NCBI GenBank assembly: GCA_016781845.1 | Contig: JADDPP010000151.1 | Location: 1-50,442, forward strand | Source of the DNA: Rubrobacter sp. | GTDB lineage: Bacteria > Chloroflexota > Chloroflexia > Thermobaculales > Thermobaculaceae | Reading direction: 5' to 3' | Length of the DNA stretch: 50,442 nt | Shown here: piece by piece, positions 19,893 through 29,518 of the stretch | How positions within the stretch are numbered: the stretch's first letter is position 1 | Layout of the letters: each line of letters begins with the position of its first letter | The notes under the pieces: model-generated | What the model saw: only the letters and a program-made list of their open reading frames with translations | The model's database searches: none | Told to the model about the DNA's origin: nothing | Made by a program: the position numbers and the translations under genes

Positions 19893-20309
19893 ATGAAGGC
19901 AAACATTCATCCGAAGTATGTAGAGGCAACGGTGACGTGCGCCTGCGGGAACAGTTGGAAGACTATGTCTACCCGCTCGACACTACGCACTGACCTCTGC
20001 TCCAACTGCCACCCGTTCTATACGGGCGAGCAGCGTATTGTGGATACTGCCGGCCAGGTGGACCGCTTCATGCGACGCCTGAACAGGCGGCAGGAGCCAA
20101 AGAGCAAGACGACGTCGCAGCAGGCCCCGGTAGCCACGCCCGCAGCGGAGCGCCCGACGCTCGCGCAGGCAGCAGACCAGCTTCCGGCCGAGGAGCCAGC
20201 AGGCGCGGCGGGCGTTCCGCCGACCGCGGACTCCACGCAATCCAGCGCACCTACCGGACCGGGCATGGCCAGCCAGCTCGACCCCCAGACTCAGACGACC
20301 CAGTCGTAA
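19893..20309 (+). CDS. rpmE: 50S ribosomal protein L31 with long low-complexity C-terminal extension
   Basis: '[22 protein letters not shown]...[27 protein letters not shown]' (Cys-containing type) plus ~65-aa A/P/T/Q-rich tail. Confidence 0.94.
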   Translation: MKANIHPKYVEATVTCACGNSWKTMSTRSTLRTDLCSNCHPFYTGEQRIVDTAGQVDRFMRRLNRRQEPKSKTTSQQAPVATPAAERPTLAQAADQLPAEEPAGAAGVPPTADSTQSSAPTGPGMASQLDPQTQTTQS

Positions 20310-20329
20310 GTCACATCGCGCGACATCCA

Positions 20330-20372
20330 ACGCCAGGAGCGACAGAGGTTTTTCCTCTGTCGCTCCTGGCGT
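20330..20372. terminator. Bidirectional terminator with 19-bp perfect stem
   Basis: ACGCCAGGAGCGACAGAGG-TTTTT-CCTCTGTCGCTCCTGGCGT between convergent rpmE and DUF4129 genes. Confidence 0.9.
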
Positions 20373-20380
20373 CTCTGCGG

Positions 20381-21805
20381 TTATTCCCTGGTTCTGAGTT
20401 CTCCCCTAACCTGTGCCCGTAGCTCACGTGCGCGGCGGGCCAGCTCCGGCGGCGCGGGCCGCGTGCTGTAGCGTACTTCCTGATAGATCGAGGCCAGTTC
20501 AGCGAGCGCGGGGGAAGGCTGCGACGCTGCGTGCTCCCATGCGGTCTGAGAAGGTTCCCTGCCCCGGCCCTCGCGGGCGTACGTCTCCTGCACGTCACGG
20601 TACACGCGCCGTACCTCGGCAGTATGTCTCCATGCAGGGTCGTGCATCAGCGCTCTCAGCGGATCATCACCCCGACGGCGGAGGCGACCGAGCAGCCCGC
20701 GCAACCCCGCCCCTATGTCGGGACGCTCCCAGACCGACTCACGGCTGACGGGCACCCCGGCCATGCTCTCGCGACGGGGCCTCAGCCGGGTAAGTGCGTA
20801 CACCGCGAGCAGCCCGGCCAGAAGTACCACAGCCCACACCAACCAGTCCGGCAGGGAGACCAACCCTTCCGATACCTCACGCCGGATCCTGTCCGCCTGG
20901 TCCGGCTCCAGCGTTACCTCTCGCGGCCTGACGCCGAGTCCGGGGAAAATACTGCGCAGCAGGCGTATAGCTTGATCCAGGAGCCACGCGAGCACCCACC
21001 CCAGGAATGTCAGCACTCTGGCCACCCCCAGGGTTATCAGTACCACGACCGAGAGCACGGCCCGTGTCGCGAGGTCGATCAAAGGTGCGACCGTGCCAAA
21101 CAGGAGAGCGGAGAGGCCAAGAGTCAGCAGCACAGCGACTCCGACCGGCAGCGTAGACGCGCCGAGCCATGCGGAGAGCGCAGACCTGCCGCCGGACGCT
21201 CGCTGCGGCGTCTCAATCCATCGAGTGTACGCGAGCACGAATAGCGTGAGAATGAAGAACGCCGCGATGCGCCATATCACTATCTGCAACTGGGGCCCCG
21301 TGCCCCAGATGGCCAGGCCAGCTATCAGCAGCCCCGCCACTGGCACCGCACCCCACTCGAAGGTTGCCTGCGCCGCATCGGAGCCAGGTGTCTCGCGCAC
21401 CATCTGCCGCCACCAGATGCCGAGCAGAGTCAGCGCGACCAGGAACGGGTTGCTGAGTGCGGAGCTGGGTCGGAACGCGGCGGGGGTAAGGGCATCAACG
21501 AGCCAGTCAGCAGACCATAAGGGCTGGTTTGGATAGCTCGTGACGTAAACGCCAAGCAGCACGGTGAGGGCGATAGTCGTGCCGACCAGAAATGTGTACA
21601 GCCGAGACGGCAGGCCGTGGAGCGCGCGGGGCAAGAAGAAGGCGAGCAGCCCGAGCGCCCACAAGGACGCCCAGCCTAGCGGGCTGGCCCCGAACGAGCC
21701 CGCGATCTCAGCGAGGAGCACGTGCAGCAGGGCGGTCTCCGCGCCGGTGAGCAACACCGCGACAACGGCGGTGCCCCCCAGTCCGCTCCAGTATCGCTGG
21801 ATCAC
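20381..21805 (-). CDS. Membrane protein with DUF4129-like C-terminus
   Basis: 474 aa, TM segments, C-terminal 'ALMHDPAWRHTAEVRRVYRDVQETYAREG...ELASIYQEVRYS'; adjacent to DUF58 and MoxR. Confidence 0.75.
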   Translation of the reverse strand: MIQRYWSGLGGTAVVAVLLTGAETALLHVLLAEIAGSFGASPLGWASLWALGLLAFFLPRALHGLPSRLYTFLVGTTIALTVLLGVYVTSYPNQPLWSADWLVDALTPAAFRPSSALSNPFLVALTLLGIWWRQMVRETPGSDAAQATFEWGAVPVAGLLIAGLAIWGTGPQLQIVIWRIAAFFILTLFVLAYTRWIETPQRASGGRSALSAWLGASTLPVGVAVLLTLGLSALLFGTVAPLIDLATRAVLSVVVLITLGVARVLTFLGWVLAWLLDQAIRLLRSIFPGLGVRPREVTLEPDQADRIRREVSEGLVSLPDWLVWAVVLLAGLLAVYALTRLRPRRESMAGVPVSRESVWERPDIGAGLRGLLGRLRRRGDDPLRALMHDPAWRHTAEVRRVYRDVQETYAREGRGREPSQTAWEHAASQPSPALAELASIYQEVRYSTRPAPPELARRARELRAQVRGELRTRE

Positions 21806-22971
21806 GAAGTTACCCCGGTACGTGTTTCACGCGAGATCGCCCGGCTGAGCCCGACGTCGAGCAGGAGGACGTGGTGGCCCGCCCTTCGGTACAGCTCCAC
21901 CTGCTCGTCCACCGCTCGGAGGCGAACCGCCGTGACCACTACGACAGTGGTGCCGGCGGGCAACTTGCGCCGCTCGGCGCGCAGCAGCTCTGCGAGCGGC
22001 ATGTTCGGGTACGGAAACACCCTGGCTAGCGTGTCCATGACCGCGAGGAACGTCTGGTCCGCCCGCGCCAGGCCAATGCGTATCTTCTGTCGGGTGCCAG
22101 AGCGCAGGCCGTTAACGTACAGGCCGAGCGCGCGCCGCTCATTGTGAACTCTGTGCGCGACGGTCGCGGCAGTGCTGATGGCGTACTCGACAGCTTCCGC
22201 GTCCACCCCCTGCCAGGCGTGCTCCGCGCTGGCGAGGTCCAGGAAGATAAGCACGCCCGGCTCAGTCGTCGGCCGCAAGACCTTGGACTGCAACCGCGTG
22301 CTTCGCGCGCTGGCCCGCCAGTGTACCTGTCGCAACGTGTCGCCCTCCGCATAGGGGCGGGCGCCGACGACGTTGAGCGGGTCGTCGAGCATCCCCCTGC
22401 CGGTGCGGGTGCCCTCGAACGGAAACAGCCGGTCGAGCGCGAGCTGCTCCACAGGCACCAGCTTCGGGTAGACGAGCACTCCGAGCGTATCTCCGAGCTT
22501 CTCCACGCGCTCGTACAGGCCGAAGGGGTCTCCGGAGCGCAGGGTGGCCGGGCCGATAAGGTGATAGCCGCGGCGCGGGCACTCCAGGGTGTAACGGAAG
22601 CGAAGCCGCTCGTACCACCCGACGGACACCTGAAAGCGCAGCTCGTACTTCCTGCCGGGTCTCGGCTCCTCCTCAAGACCGCGCAAGATGAGCGTTTCCT
22701 CCACGCGATCCTCGACGACGAGCCACGGCAGCGTCAGCGGCTTAGGATTCGTCAGGTGCAGCTCCAGGACGACGCTCTCGCCCGCGTAAATACGTTCTGA
22801 TGAGAGAGTCCGCTCGTACCTCACGCGGTGCAGGGCGAAGCGCGCCCAGAGCTTCGCGGTAAGAACCACCGAGAGGAGGAGCAGGCCGAGCGTGCCAATA
22901 GCGTAGCTCCCCGACAGAGCGCCCGCTAGAGTCAGCAGCGCCCCGGCGAGTATCCATCCCTCGTTGCGCAC
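21802..22971 (-). CDS. DUF58 domain-containing protein
   Basis: 'EGDTLRQVHWRASARSTRLQSKVLRPTTEPGVLIFLDL'. Confidence 0.92.
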   Translation of the reverse strand: MRNEGWILAGALLTLAGALSGSYAIGTLGLLLLSVVLTAKLWARFALHRVRYERTLSSERIYAGESVVLELHLTNPKPLTLPWLVVEDRVEETLILRGLEEEPRPGRKYELRFQVSVGWYERLRFRYTLECPRRGYHLIGPATLRSGDPFGLYERVEKLGDTLGVLVYPKLVPVEQLALDRLFPFEGTRTGRGMLDDPLNVVGARPYAEGDTLRQVHWRASARSTRLQSKVLRPTTEPGVLIFLDLASAEHAWQGVDAEAVEYAISTAATVAHRVHNERRALGLYVNGLRSGTRQKIRIGLARADQTFLAVMDTLARVFPYPNMPLAELLRAERRKLPAGTTVVVVTAVRLRAVDEQVELYRRAGHHVLLLDVGLSRAISRETRTGVTS

Positions 22972-22989
22972 CCAGGCCGACCTCCCTCG

Positions 22990-23928
22990 CTACCGCTCGA
23001 CCGGCACTTCCAACCGGGCCAGCACGTCCCCAACCACCTGCTGCGGCGTGCGCCCTCTCAGCCTCGCCTCCTGGTCGAGCACGAGTCTGTGGGCCAGCAC
23101 GGGCGGTGCAAGCTCCTTGACATCATCGGGCAGGACGTAGCCCCGGCCATCCAGAGCCGCTCTCGCCTGTGCCGCGCGGAAGAGTGCGATTCCCGCCCTC
23201 GGGCTCGCCCCCAGTTCAACGGCCGGGTGCGTGCGCGTCGAGCGCACGAGCGCGGAGATATAGCGCGTCACCTCGGGCTCAACCGCCACTTCCCGCGCCT
23301 CTTCTCTGGCCTCCGCCACGTCCGCAGCCGACGCTACCGGCACGCCATCCGTCCCGCCGGGGCGCGCCGCGTGCTCCCGAAGGATCATCTCTTCCTGCTC
23401 CTCGTTCGGGTAGCCCAGACTCAACCGCAGCATAAAGCGGTCGAGTTGCGCCTCGGGCAGCGGGAACGTGCCCTCCAACTCCACGGGGTTCTGCGTCGCG
23501 AGAACTATGAACGGCTGCGGCAGTGTCCTCGTGTCGCCTTCGACCGTCACCTGCCGCTCCTGCATCGCCTCCAGAAGCGCCGACTGGGTACGTGGTGCGG
23601 CGCGGTTTATCTCGTCAGCGAGAAGCACGCCCGCGAATATTGGCCCCTCCCGGAAGAGCCATTCCGAGGAGCGCTGGCTGAAGTAATACGAGCCAGTGAT
23701 GTCGGAGGGCAGCAGGTCCGGCGTGAACTGGATACGTCCGAAGCGAACGTCAATGGACCGCGCGAGGGCGCGGGCGAGGCTAGTCTTACCAACTCCGGGT
23801 ACGTCTTCGATAAGCACGTGCCCCTCGGAAAGCAGTGCGACAAGAAGCATTCTCACTGGCGCGTCCATGCCCACGAGCGACCCCGAGACCTGCCTGCCAA
23901 CCCGCGCCGCAAGCTCCGCTGCCGTCAC
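22990..23928 (-). CDS. MoxR family AAA ATPase
   Basis: 'GHVLIEDVPGVGKTSLARALARSIDVRFGRIQFTPDLLPSDITG', 'LLADEINRA'; GTG start 23928 with GGAGAGGAG RBS. Confidence 0.95.
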   Translation of the reverse strand: MTAAELAARVGRQVSGSLVGMDAPVRMLLVALLSEGHVLIEDVPGVGKTSLARALARSIDVRFGRIQFTPDLLPSDITGSYYFSQRSSEWLFREGPIFAGVLLADEINRAAPRTQSALLEAMQERQVTVEGDTRTLPQPFIVLATQNPVELEGTFPLPEAQLDRFMLRLSLGYPNEEQEEMILREHAARPGGTDGVPVASAADVAEAREEAREVAVEPEVTRYISALVRSTRTHPAVELGASPRAGIALFRAAQARAALDGRGYVLPDDVKELAPPVLAHRLVLDQEARLRGRTPQQVVGDVLARLEVPVER

Positions 23929-23962
23929 AAAACGTCTCCTCTCCTGGGGTTTGGAGCCCCGA

Positions 23963-24068
23963 GGACACAGAGAGGGATGTTCGGACGGAGATAAGGGTTC
24001 GCCCTTGTACTGGCAGTGGCAGGCAAGGGGGCATGCGCCCCACGTGGCCGTTCCCTTCCTCCGTGTCC
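23963..24068. repeat. Short element bounded by imperfect inverted repeats GGACACAGAGAGGGA / TCCCTTCCTCCGTGTCC
   Basis: Inverted ends plus internal GGGGGCATGCGCCCC palindrome in the moxR 5' leader. Confidence 0.45.
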
Positions 24069-24198
24069 GTTGATCCTGAGTATCCTCGGTGGTAGCCGCA
24101 TCATACCAGACCGTGAGATGCGCGAATGGTCTTGTCCGCCTATCTGCTATCATGATTGCGATTGACATACAGAGCAACTGTTGGGGGTAAGGTAGGGA

Positions 24199-26595
24199 AT
24201 GTATAGATACGGTAGCTCATACGGCTATCGAGGACGCAGGCGCTCGCATCGGGTGCGCAACTCGTTGATACTGCTGCTCGTGCTGCTCGTCGGCGGGGCG
24301 CTGCTGGCCAGCACGGGGCCGGGCGCGGCTCTGATGAGTCGGGTCGGTCTACCCACATGGCGAGACAACAACACGGTGGGACAGCCCCAGCCCGGTGCTG
24401 GCAGCACGTCCGTCGCCTCCAACGACGAGAACGGAAGCGCAACGGCAGCCCCGACCCCGAAGTCCGCGGAAGCGCCCGGCACCACCTCTCCGGTTGGGGA
24501 GTCCACAGCACCTGCCACATCCGCAGCCGCTGCGCCCACAAAGGCTCCTCCGCCTTCGCCGGTTCCGCCCACAGCATCACCACTAGAAGTCGCGCAGGCG
24601 TACATGCAGAACTGGCAGGCCGGACGCTACGACCAGATGTACAAGCTGGTCTCCCAGGCGTCTCTGCGCGAGCTCGGTTACGACAGAAAGCGATTCGTGG
24701 AGCGGTACTCGGGCATAGCGGAGGCGGCCACGATTACCGGCTGGGCGCCGAAGCTCAGGCCGGAGGCCGAGCAGGCGGCAAACCGTCAGGAGTTGCTGCT
24801 GCGGCTCCCGTACGACGTGAAGATTGCCACCAAGGCGGTAGGCGAGATCAATGAGACGAACCTGCTGCCGCTCGTCAAGGAAAACAACACGTGGCGGGTC
24901 CAGTGGTCTCCCAGCCTCATCTTCAAGGACCTCTCCGGAGACCTGCGCGTCCGCCTGTCCCCCTACCCGGCCGCGCGGGGCAACATCTTCGACCGCAACG
25001 GCGAGGCTCTCGCAATCGAGGGCCGGATATGGCAGATCGGCGTGGTGCCAGGGGAGATAAGAAACGAGCGCCAGGTGCTACGAAAGCTCAGCGACGCGCT
25101 CGGGATGGACGAGAAGGTTATCCAGGCGAAGTACAAGGCAGGGGACCCGACCTACTTCTGGCCCATCCGTGACCTCTACTCCCAGCGGAAGGAAGAGCTG
25201 GAGCGCGAGGTGGGAGACCTGCCGGGAGTGACGTTCAACCAGCGGCCCGGCCGCACTTATCCGCACGGCGACGTCATGGCGCACGTTCTTGGATACGTTC
25301 AGCAGGTCTCCGCTGAGGATCTGGCGAAGCCAGAGTACGCCAACTACGGCGTTGCTGACGTTATCGGGCGCACGGGTATGGAGAGGTGGGGAGAGAAATA
25401 CCTGCGCGGCGAATCGGGCGGCAAAATCTGGATACTTGACCCGGCCACGGGTGCAGAGGTCAAGACGATTGGTGAGAAGCTCGCCCGGCCTGGGTCAGAT
25501 ATCTACCTGAACATTGACGTGAACCTGCAGGCGCAGGCGGAGCAGGACCTGGGAGGCAGGCCGGGTGCTATCGTTGCCCTCAATCCAGCCAATGGAGAGA
25601 TCCTGGCTCTCGTCAGCCAGCCCTCGTACGATCTCAACAAGTTCGTCGTGGGAATATCTAATGAGGAATGGAACCGACTCAACAGCAAGGAAGCGAACAA
25701 GCCGCTCGTGGACCGGGCTGCGGGCTCCGCGTTCCCCCCAGCCTCCACCTTCAAGCCGATCACAAACTCGGCTGCGTTGAGCGCAAGGCTGCCTAACCTG
25801 GACCGCACCTGGTACAGCGATGGTACCTGGGAGCGGCTCGCCGACACCGAGGGCGGGATACGGCGTGACTGGAAGCCGGGCGGACACGGATACGTCAAGC
25901 TCATTGACGGCATCACGGAGAGCATTGACACCATCTACTATGACCTGGGGTACGAGCTTTACCTGAAGTGCCGGGACTGCCTGAGCGACCACGCCAGACA
26001 GTGGAAGCTCGGATCGAAGCTGGGGGTGGATGGACTGGCGCCTGGGATAGAGGCGAGCGGGCAGGTGCCGGGTCCGGGCATACCGTACCCCGGTTGGTCG
26101 CCCGGCGATAACGTGAACCTCGCCATCGGCCAGGGGGCGCTGCAGGCCTCCCCGCTACAGATGGCCGTTGTATACGCCACTATCGGCAACGGCGGCACTA
26201 TCTATCGGCCGAACCTGATAAACCGCGTGGTGGCGCCGGACGAGAACGGCAAGATCGTCAAGCAATGGAAGCCCACGGTACTAGGCAAGGCGCCCGCCAG
26301 CCCTCAGACAATACAGTTTTTGCAGGCCGGCCTCAGAAGCGTCGTCGAGAGCCGCAAGGGTACGGCGTACGACGTGTTCAAGGATGCCGCCTTCTCCAGC
26401 GCGGGCAAGACGGGCACAGGGCAGCAGGACGAGGCTGACCCGTACGCGTGGTACGTGGGGTACGCCCCGGCCGTTAACCCGAAGATCGTAGTAGTGGGAT
26501 TCGGAGATCGGGCCGGTGAGGGCTACAAGGTCGCCGCGCCGCTCGTGCGGAGGGTGATGGAGCAGTACCTCAAGCCTCCGGCCGCGAGGCCGTAG
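24199..26595 (+). CDS. Penicillin-binding protein transpeptidase with NTF2-like (MecA_N-type) domain
   Basis: 'PPASTFKPITN' (STFK), 'SAGKTGTGQQ', dimerisation domain 'ARGNIFDRNGEALA', NTF2-like 'AQAYMQNWQAGRYDQMYKLVS'. Confidence 0.93.
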   Translation: MYRYGSSYGYRGRRRSHRVRNSLILLLVLLVGGALLASTGPGAALMSRVGLPTWRDNNTVGQPQPGAGSTSVASNDENGSATAAPTPKSAEAPGTTSPVGESTAPATSAAAAPTKAPPPSPVPPTASPLEVAQAYMQNWQAGRYDQMYKLVSQASLRELGYDRKRFVERYSGIAEAATITGWAPKLRPEAEQAANRQELLLRLPYDVKIATKAVGEINETNLLPLVKENNTWRVQWSPSLIFKDLSGDLRVRLSPYPAARGNIFDRNGEALAIEGRIWQIGVVPGEIRNERQVLRKLSDALGMDEKVIQAKYKAGDPTYFWPIRDLYSQRKEELEREVGDLPGVTFNQRPGRTYPHGDVMAHVLGYVQQVSAEDLAKPEYANYGVADVIGRTGMERWGEKYLRGESGGKIWILDPATGAEVKTIGEKLARPGSDIYLNIDVNLQAQAEQDLGGRPGAIVALNPANGEILALVSQPSYDLNKFVVGISNEEWNRLNSKEANKPLVDRAAGSAFPPASTFKPITNSAALSARLPNLDRTWYSDGTWERLADTEGGIRRDWKPGGHGYVKLIDGITESIDTIYYDLGYELYLKCRDCLSDHARQWKLGSKLGVDGLAPGIEASGQVPGPGIPYPGWSPGDNVNLAIGQGALQASPLQMAVVYATIGNGGTIYRPNLINRVVAPDENGKIVKQWKPTVLGKAPASPQTIQFLQAGLRSVVESRKGTAYDVFKDAAFSSAGKTGTGQQDEADPYAWYVGYAPAVNPKIVVVGFGDRAGEGYKVAAPLVRRVMEQYLKPPAARP

Positions 26596-26615
26596 GCCGA
26601 CTGGCGCGAGGTTCC

Positions 26616-27305
26616 ATGAGAAACATGACGCAGTCGCCGCCCTTCCCACCCGCGGGCGGCGCGCGTTCCAGGAGGGCTTCGCGGCGCAGCCGAGGGCGGG
26701 AGCTAATTGAGACTCTGCTCCTGAGCGTGGTGATCTTCCTCGCTGTGCATGCGGTGATACAGTCCTACCTCGTGGACGGGCGGAGCATGCAGCCGAGTCT
26801 AGATCCGCAGGAGCGCCTGTTTGTGAACAAGGCCGCGTACTGGCGCATCGAGGATGATTCATCGCTCGAGTTCATCGCCCGCGGCCCTCGCGCGGATTCC
26901 GGCGCGCGCTACCTCCTCGACGGCCCGGACCACGGTGAGGTCATTGTCTTCCATCACCCATTGAACCCGAACCGCGACCTCATCAAGCGAGTCATCGGCC
27001 TGCCGGGTGACCTCGTAGAGATTATCGGAGGCAAGGTGATAGTGAACGGCCAGGAGCTGGAGGAGCCGTACCTTTTTCCCGGAACGCGCACGAGGGCGTT
27101 TACCGCATCCGGCGACAAGAGATGGAGAGTGCCACCCGGCAAGCTCTTCGTTCTGGGAGACAACCGCAACAACAGCAGCGACTCACGCGACTGGGACTAC
27201 GTGCCCGAGGAGAACGTCGTGGGCGAGGCGCTGCTGCGCTACTGGCCCATCACCGAGATAGGTGGGATTCCGGGCGCAGTCGCGCTCCTTCTGCATCGGC
27301 GCTAA
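26616..27305 (+). CDS. Signal peptidase I (copy 2)
   Basis: 'GRSMQPSLD', 'DLIKRVIGLPGD', 'FVLGDNRNNSSDSRDWDYV'. Confidence 0.95.
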   Translation: MRNMTQSPPFPPAGGARSRRASRRSRGRELIETLLLSVVIFLAVHAVIQSYLVDGRSMQPSLDPQERLFVNKAAYWRIEDDSSLEFIARGPRADSGARYLLDGPDHGEVIVFHHPLNPNRDLIKRVIGLPGDLVEIIGGKVIVNGQELEEPYLFPGTRTRAFTASGDKRWRVPPGKLFVLGDNRNNSSDSRDWDYVPEENVVGEALLRYWPITEIGGIPGAVALLLHRR

Positions 27306-27344
27306 CCCGGATGGCCTGTTTCACGCAGTTGCGCGCCGCTGAAA

Positions 27345-27445
27345 AGGGTATCAGCGGCGTTAGCTCCCGTAGTGTAGACGTTGCACGCAACCTCTACACG
27401 TAACGTCTGCGCCACGTATCGGCCCCGCCAACAGCGGCTCTGCAG
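27345..27445 (-). repeat. Dispersed repeat, inverted copy of 5075-5170; core GTAGACGTTGCACGCAACCTCTAC 27374-27397
   Basis: Reverse complement aligns with 5075-5170 over ~95 nt. Confidence 0.72.
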
Positions 27446-27536
27446 CCGCCCTGCCTGCAAGCGATCGCACTCGCGACCGGGACTGAGCATCTGTTAGACT
27501 GGTTGTACCCCGCAAGAACGTACCTATGGAGTGATT

Positions 27537-29438
27537 ATGCGCGTTTTTTCCCGGAGCCTGATAGCATCAATCCTGTTTCTGAGCCTGCTGACATCGGGTG
27601 TTGCGAGCGCTGCGCCCGAGAAAGCGCCGAGCGAGCACTACATCGTTGTTGTCAAGGACGAGCAGCAGCTCTACCTCGCGAAAGGTAATCCCAGGGCACC
27701 CAGGACCTCGGACGCTATCAAGAAGTTCCCGGTTACTACTGGCGGTCTCTGGCTGCTCAAGGGGCTGGAGACTCCCAGCGGGTTCTTCACGGTGATAGAC
27801 AAATCGAATAGCCCCACGCAAGGAGGCTACGACTTCACCGACACCGGCAACGTCACCATCACTCCGTATTTCATGCGCCTCGACGTTCCGGGCAGGAGCG
27901 GCATCGGTATCCATACGTATACTGGCCGTACGTTGGAGTTGTGGCGCTTCGGCGCGAAGGGTGGGCAGACTACGCACGGCTGCATCGCTGGCCCGCCCGA
28001 GCAGATACTCGACCTCTACAACAACTACGTCCAGCCTGGCAAGACGAAGGTCTGGGTCGTTGATCATCCCTCGGAGGCGTTCAAGGACGTCGCCGCTCCC
28101 ACCGAGCCTCGGCTTACAGAGGTGAACGGCAAGGTATGGAGAGCGCTCCAGAGTCCTACAAAGGAGCAATTCTACGCCGTAGACATGGTGCAGCCGGACC
28201 TCGGATGGGCGATCTCCGGTGACGTGAAGGTTGTGAAAGGCAAGTACGGCTGGGAGAGCAACATCTACAGGTGGGATGGGAAAACATGGTCGCTTGAGAC
28301 TACGGTTCCCTACTGGCTGCACGGACTGGACATGCTTGATGAGGACGAGGGCTGGGCAGTAGGACAGAACTACATGGGCGGCCTGCACCGTAAGAACGGG
28401 AAGTGGACGAAGGTCGCGCCCGCGGATATAGAGACTGACGAGGTCTACGTGAGCGATGTCTCCGCGGTTAGTCCTGACAACGTGTGGACCGCGGGAGGCG
28501 GGGGCGAGATCTGGCACTGGAACGGCTCTGAGTTCGAGTGGCACCGCGCGCCGGAGGTGATGAAGACGATCCGGTCCGTGTCCATGCTTAGTGATCGGTC
28601 GGGCTGGATGGTCGGCGGAGGCTGGGATACCACCGTTCCCGGCCTGAGCAAGCCCAATATGCCGATGATAGGGCGCTTTGAAGGCGAGGAGTGGTTCCGC
28701 GTCGAGAGCCCGGTGGATGAGTTGTGGTACGGCGTGGACGCAGTGGCAGAGGATGATGCATGGGCCGTAGGCTCCAACGGCGCGATCATTCACTGGGACG
28801 GCGCGGAATGGCGCTCAGTTAAGAGTCCAGGGACCGCCCGGTTGAGTGATGTTGAGATGGTGAACGCGCGCGACGGTTGGGCCGTGGGCGACGAGGAGGG
28901 CGTCGCTCTGCACTGGGACGGCAAGCGCTGGGAGCGCGTCAAGCTGCCGGTGGAGGAGAAGTTCTACGAGGTGTCCATCACGAAGGACGGCACGGCCATG
29001 GCGGTTGGCAGTGGCGGTGCGATCATCCAGCTCGTTGACGCTGCCGCGCAGGAAGCGACAGTCGAGCAGGCGCCCGAGGAGGCGACAGCGGCTCCCACCG
29101 TGGAGGCGACCCAGCCGCAGCCTACGCCAGAGGTCGCCACACAGCCGGATGAGCCGTACGCCAGCGCGGAAGTAAGTACGGCCGAGACTGGGTCTATAAC
29201 GGACAATCCGGCGCGGGCGACAGCGATTAACTCCGACGCAGGCGAGGAGGACAGTACCTCTCAGGCAAGTACCGAAGCATCGGTCAATCAGCAACCCGAA
29301 TCCGGACTCAAGGCGCCTGAAGAGCAATCCCCCGAACAGACAGGCGCTCGCTCGCAAGTTGCTCCTATAGCGGCGGGAGTGGGCGGTTTGGCGCTGCTGG
29401 CAGCAACCGCGCTCGTACTGCTCCGGCAGAGGCGGTAA
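27537..29438 (+). CDS. Secreted L,D-transpeptidase (YkuD-like) with Ycf48/BNR-like propeller repeats and C-terminal TM anchor
   Basis: 'GIHTYTG...TTHGCIAGP' YkuD catalytic motif; repeated 'DGWAVG..G.I.HWDG..W' units; C-terminal 'IAAGVGGLALLAATALVLLRQRR'. Confidence 0.85.
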   Translation: MRVFSRSLIASILFLSLLTSGVASAAPEKAPSEHYIVVVKDEQQLYLAKGNPRAPRTSDAIKKFPVTTGGLWLLKGLETPSGFFTVIDKSNSPTQGGYDFTDTGNVTITPYFMRLDVPGRSGIGIHTYTGRTLELWRFGAKGGQTTHGCIAGPPEQILDLYNNYVQPGKTKVWVVDHPSEAFKDVAAPTEPRLTEVNGKVWRALQSPTKEQFYAVDMVQPDLGWAISGDVKVVKGKYGWESNIYRWDGKTWSLETTVPYWLHGLDMLDEDEGWAVGQNYMGGLHRKNGKWTKVAPADIETDEVYVSDVSAVSPDNVWTAGGGGEIWHWNGSEFEWHRAPEVMKTIRSVSMLSDRSGWMVGGGWDTTVPGLSKPNMPMIGRFEGEEWFRVESPVDELWYGVDAVAEDDAWAVGSNGAIIHWDGAEWRSVKSPGTARLSDVEMVNARDGWAVGDEEGVALHWDGKRWERVKLPVEEKFYEVSITKDGTAMAVGSGGAIIQLVDAAAQEATVEQAPEEATAAPTVEATQPQPTPEVATQPDEPYASAEVSTAETGSITDNPARATAINSDAGEEDSTSQASTEASVNQQPESGLKAPEEQSPEQTGARSQVAPIAAGVGGLALLAATALVLLRQRR

Positions 29439-29518
29439 TACTACAGCTTCTGCCTCAGGCAAGAAGGGAAACTGCCGGGCGCGGACCAGGGCGTGCAGGA
29501 ACTTGGGAGCACGGTATC

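Noticed and set aside
20531-21244. 237-aa plus-strand ORF
   Set aside because: Antisense to the DUF4129-like gene; no family motif.
23089-23994. 301-aa plus-strand ORF
   Set aside because: Antisense to the MoxR ATPase.
27567-28793. 408-aa minus-strand ORF
   Set aside because: Antisense to the well-supported L,D-transpeptidase gene.
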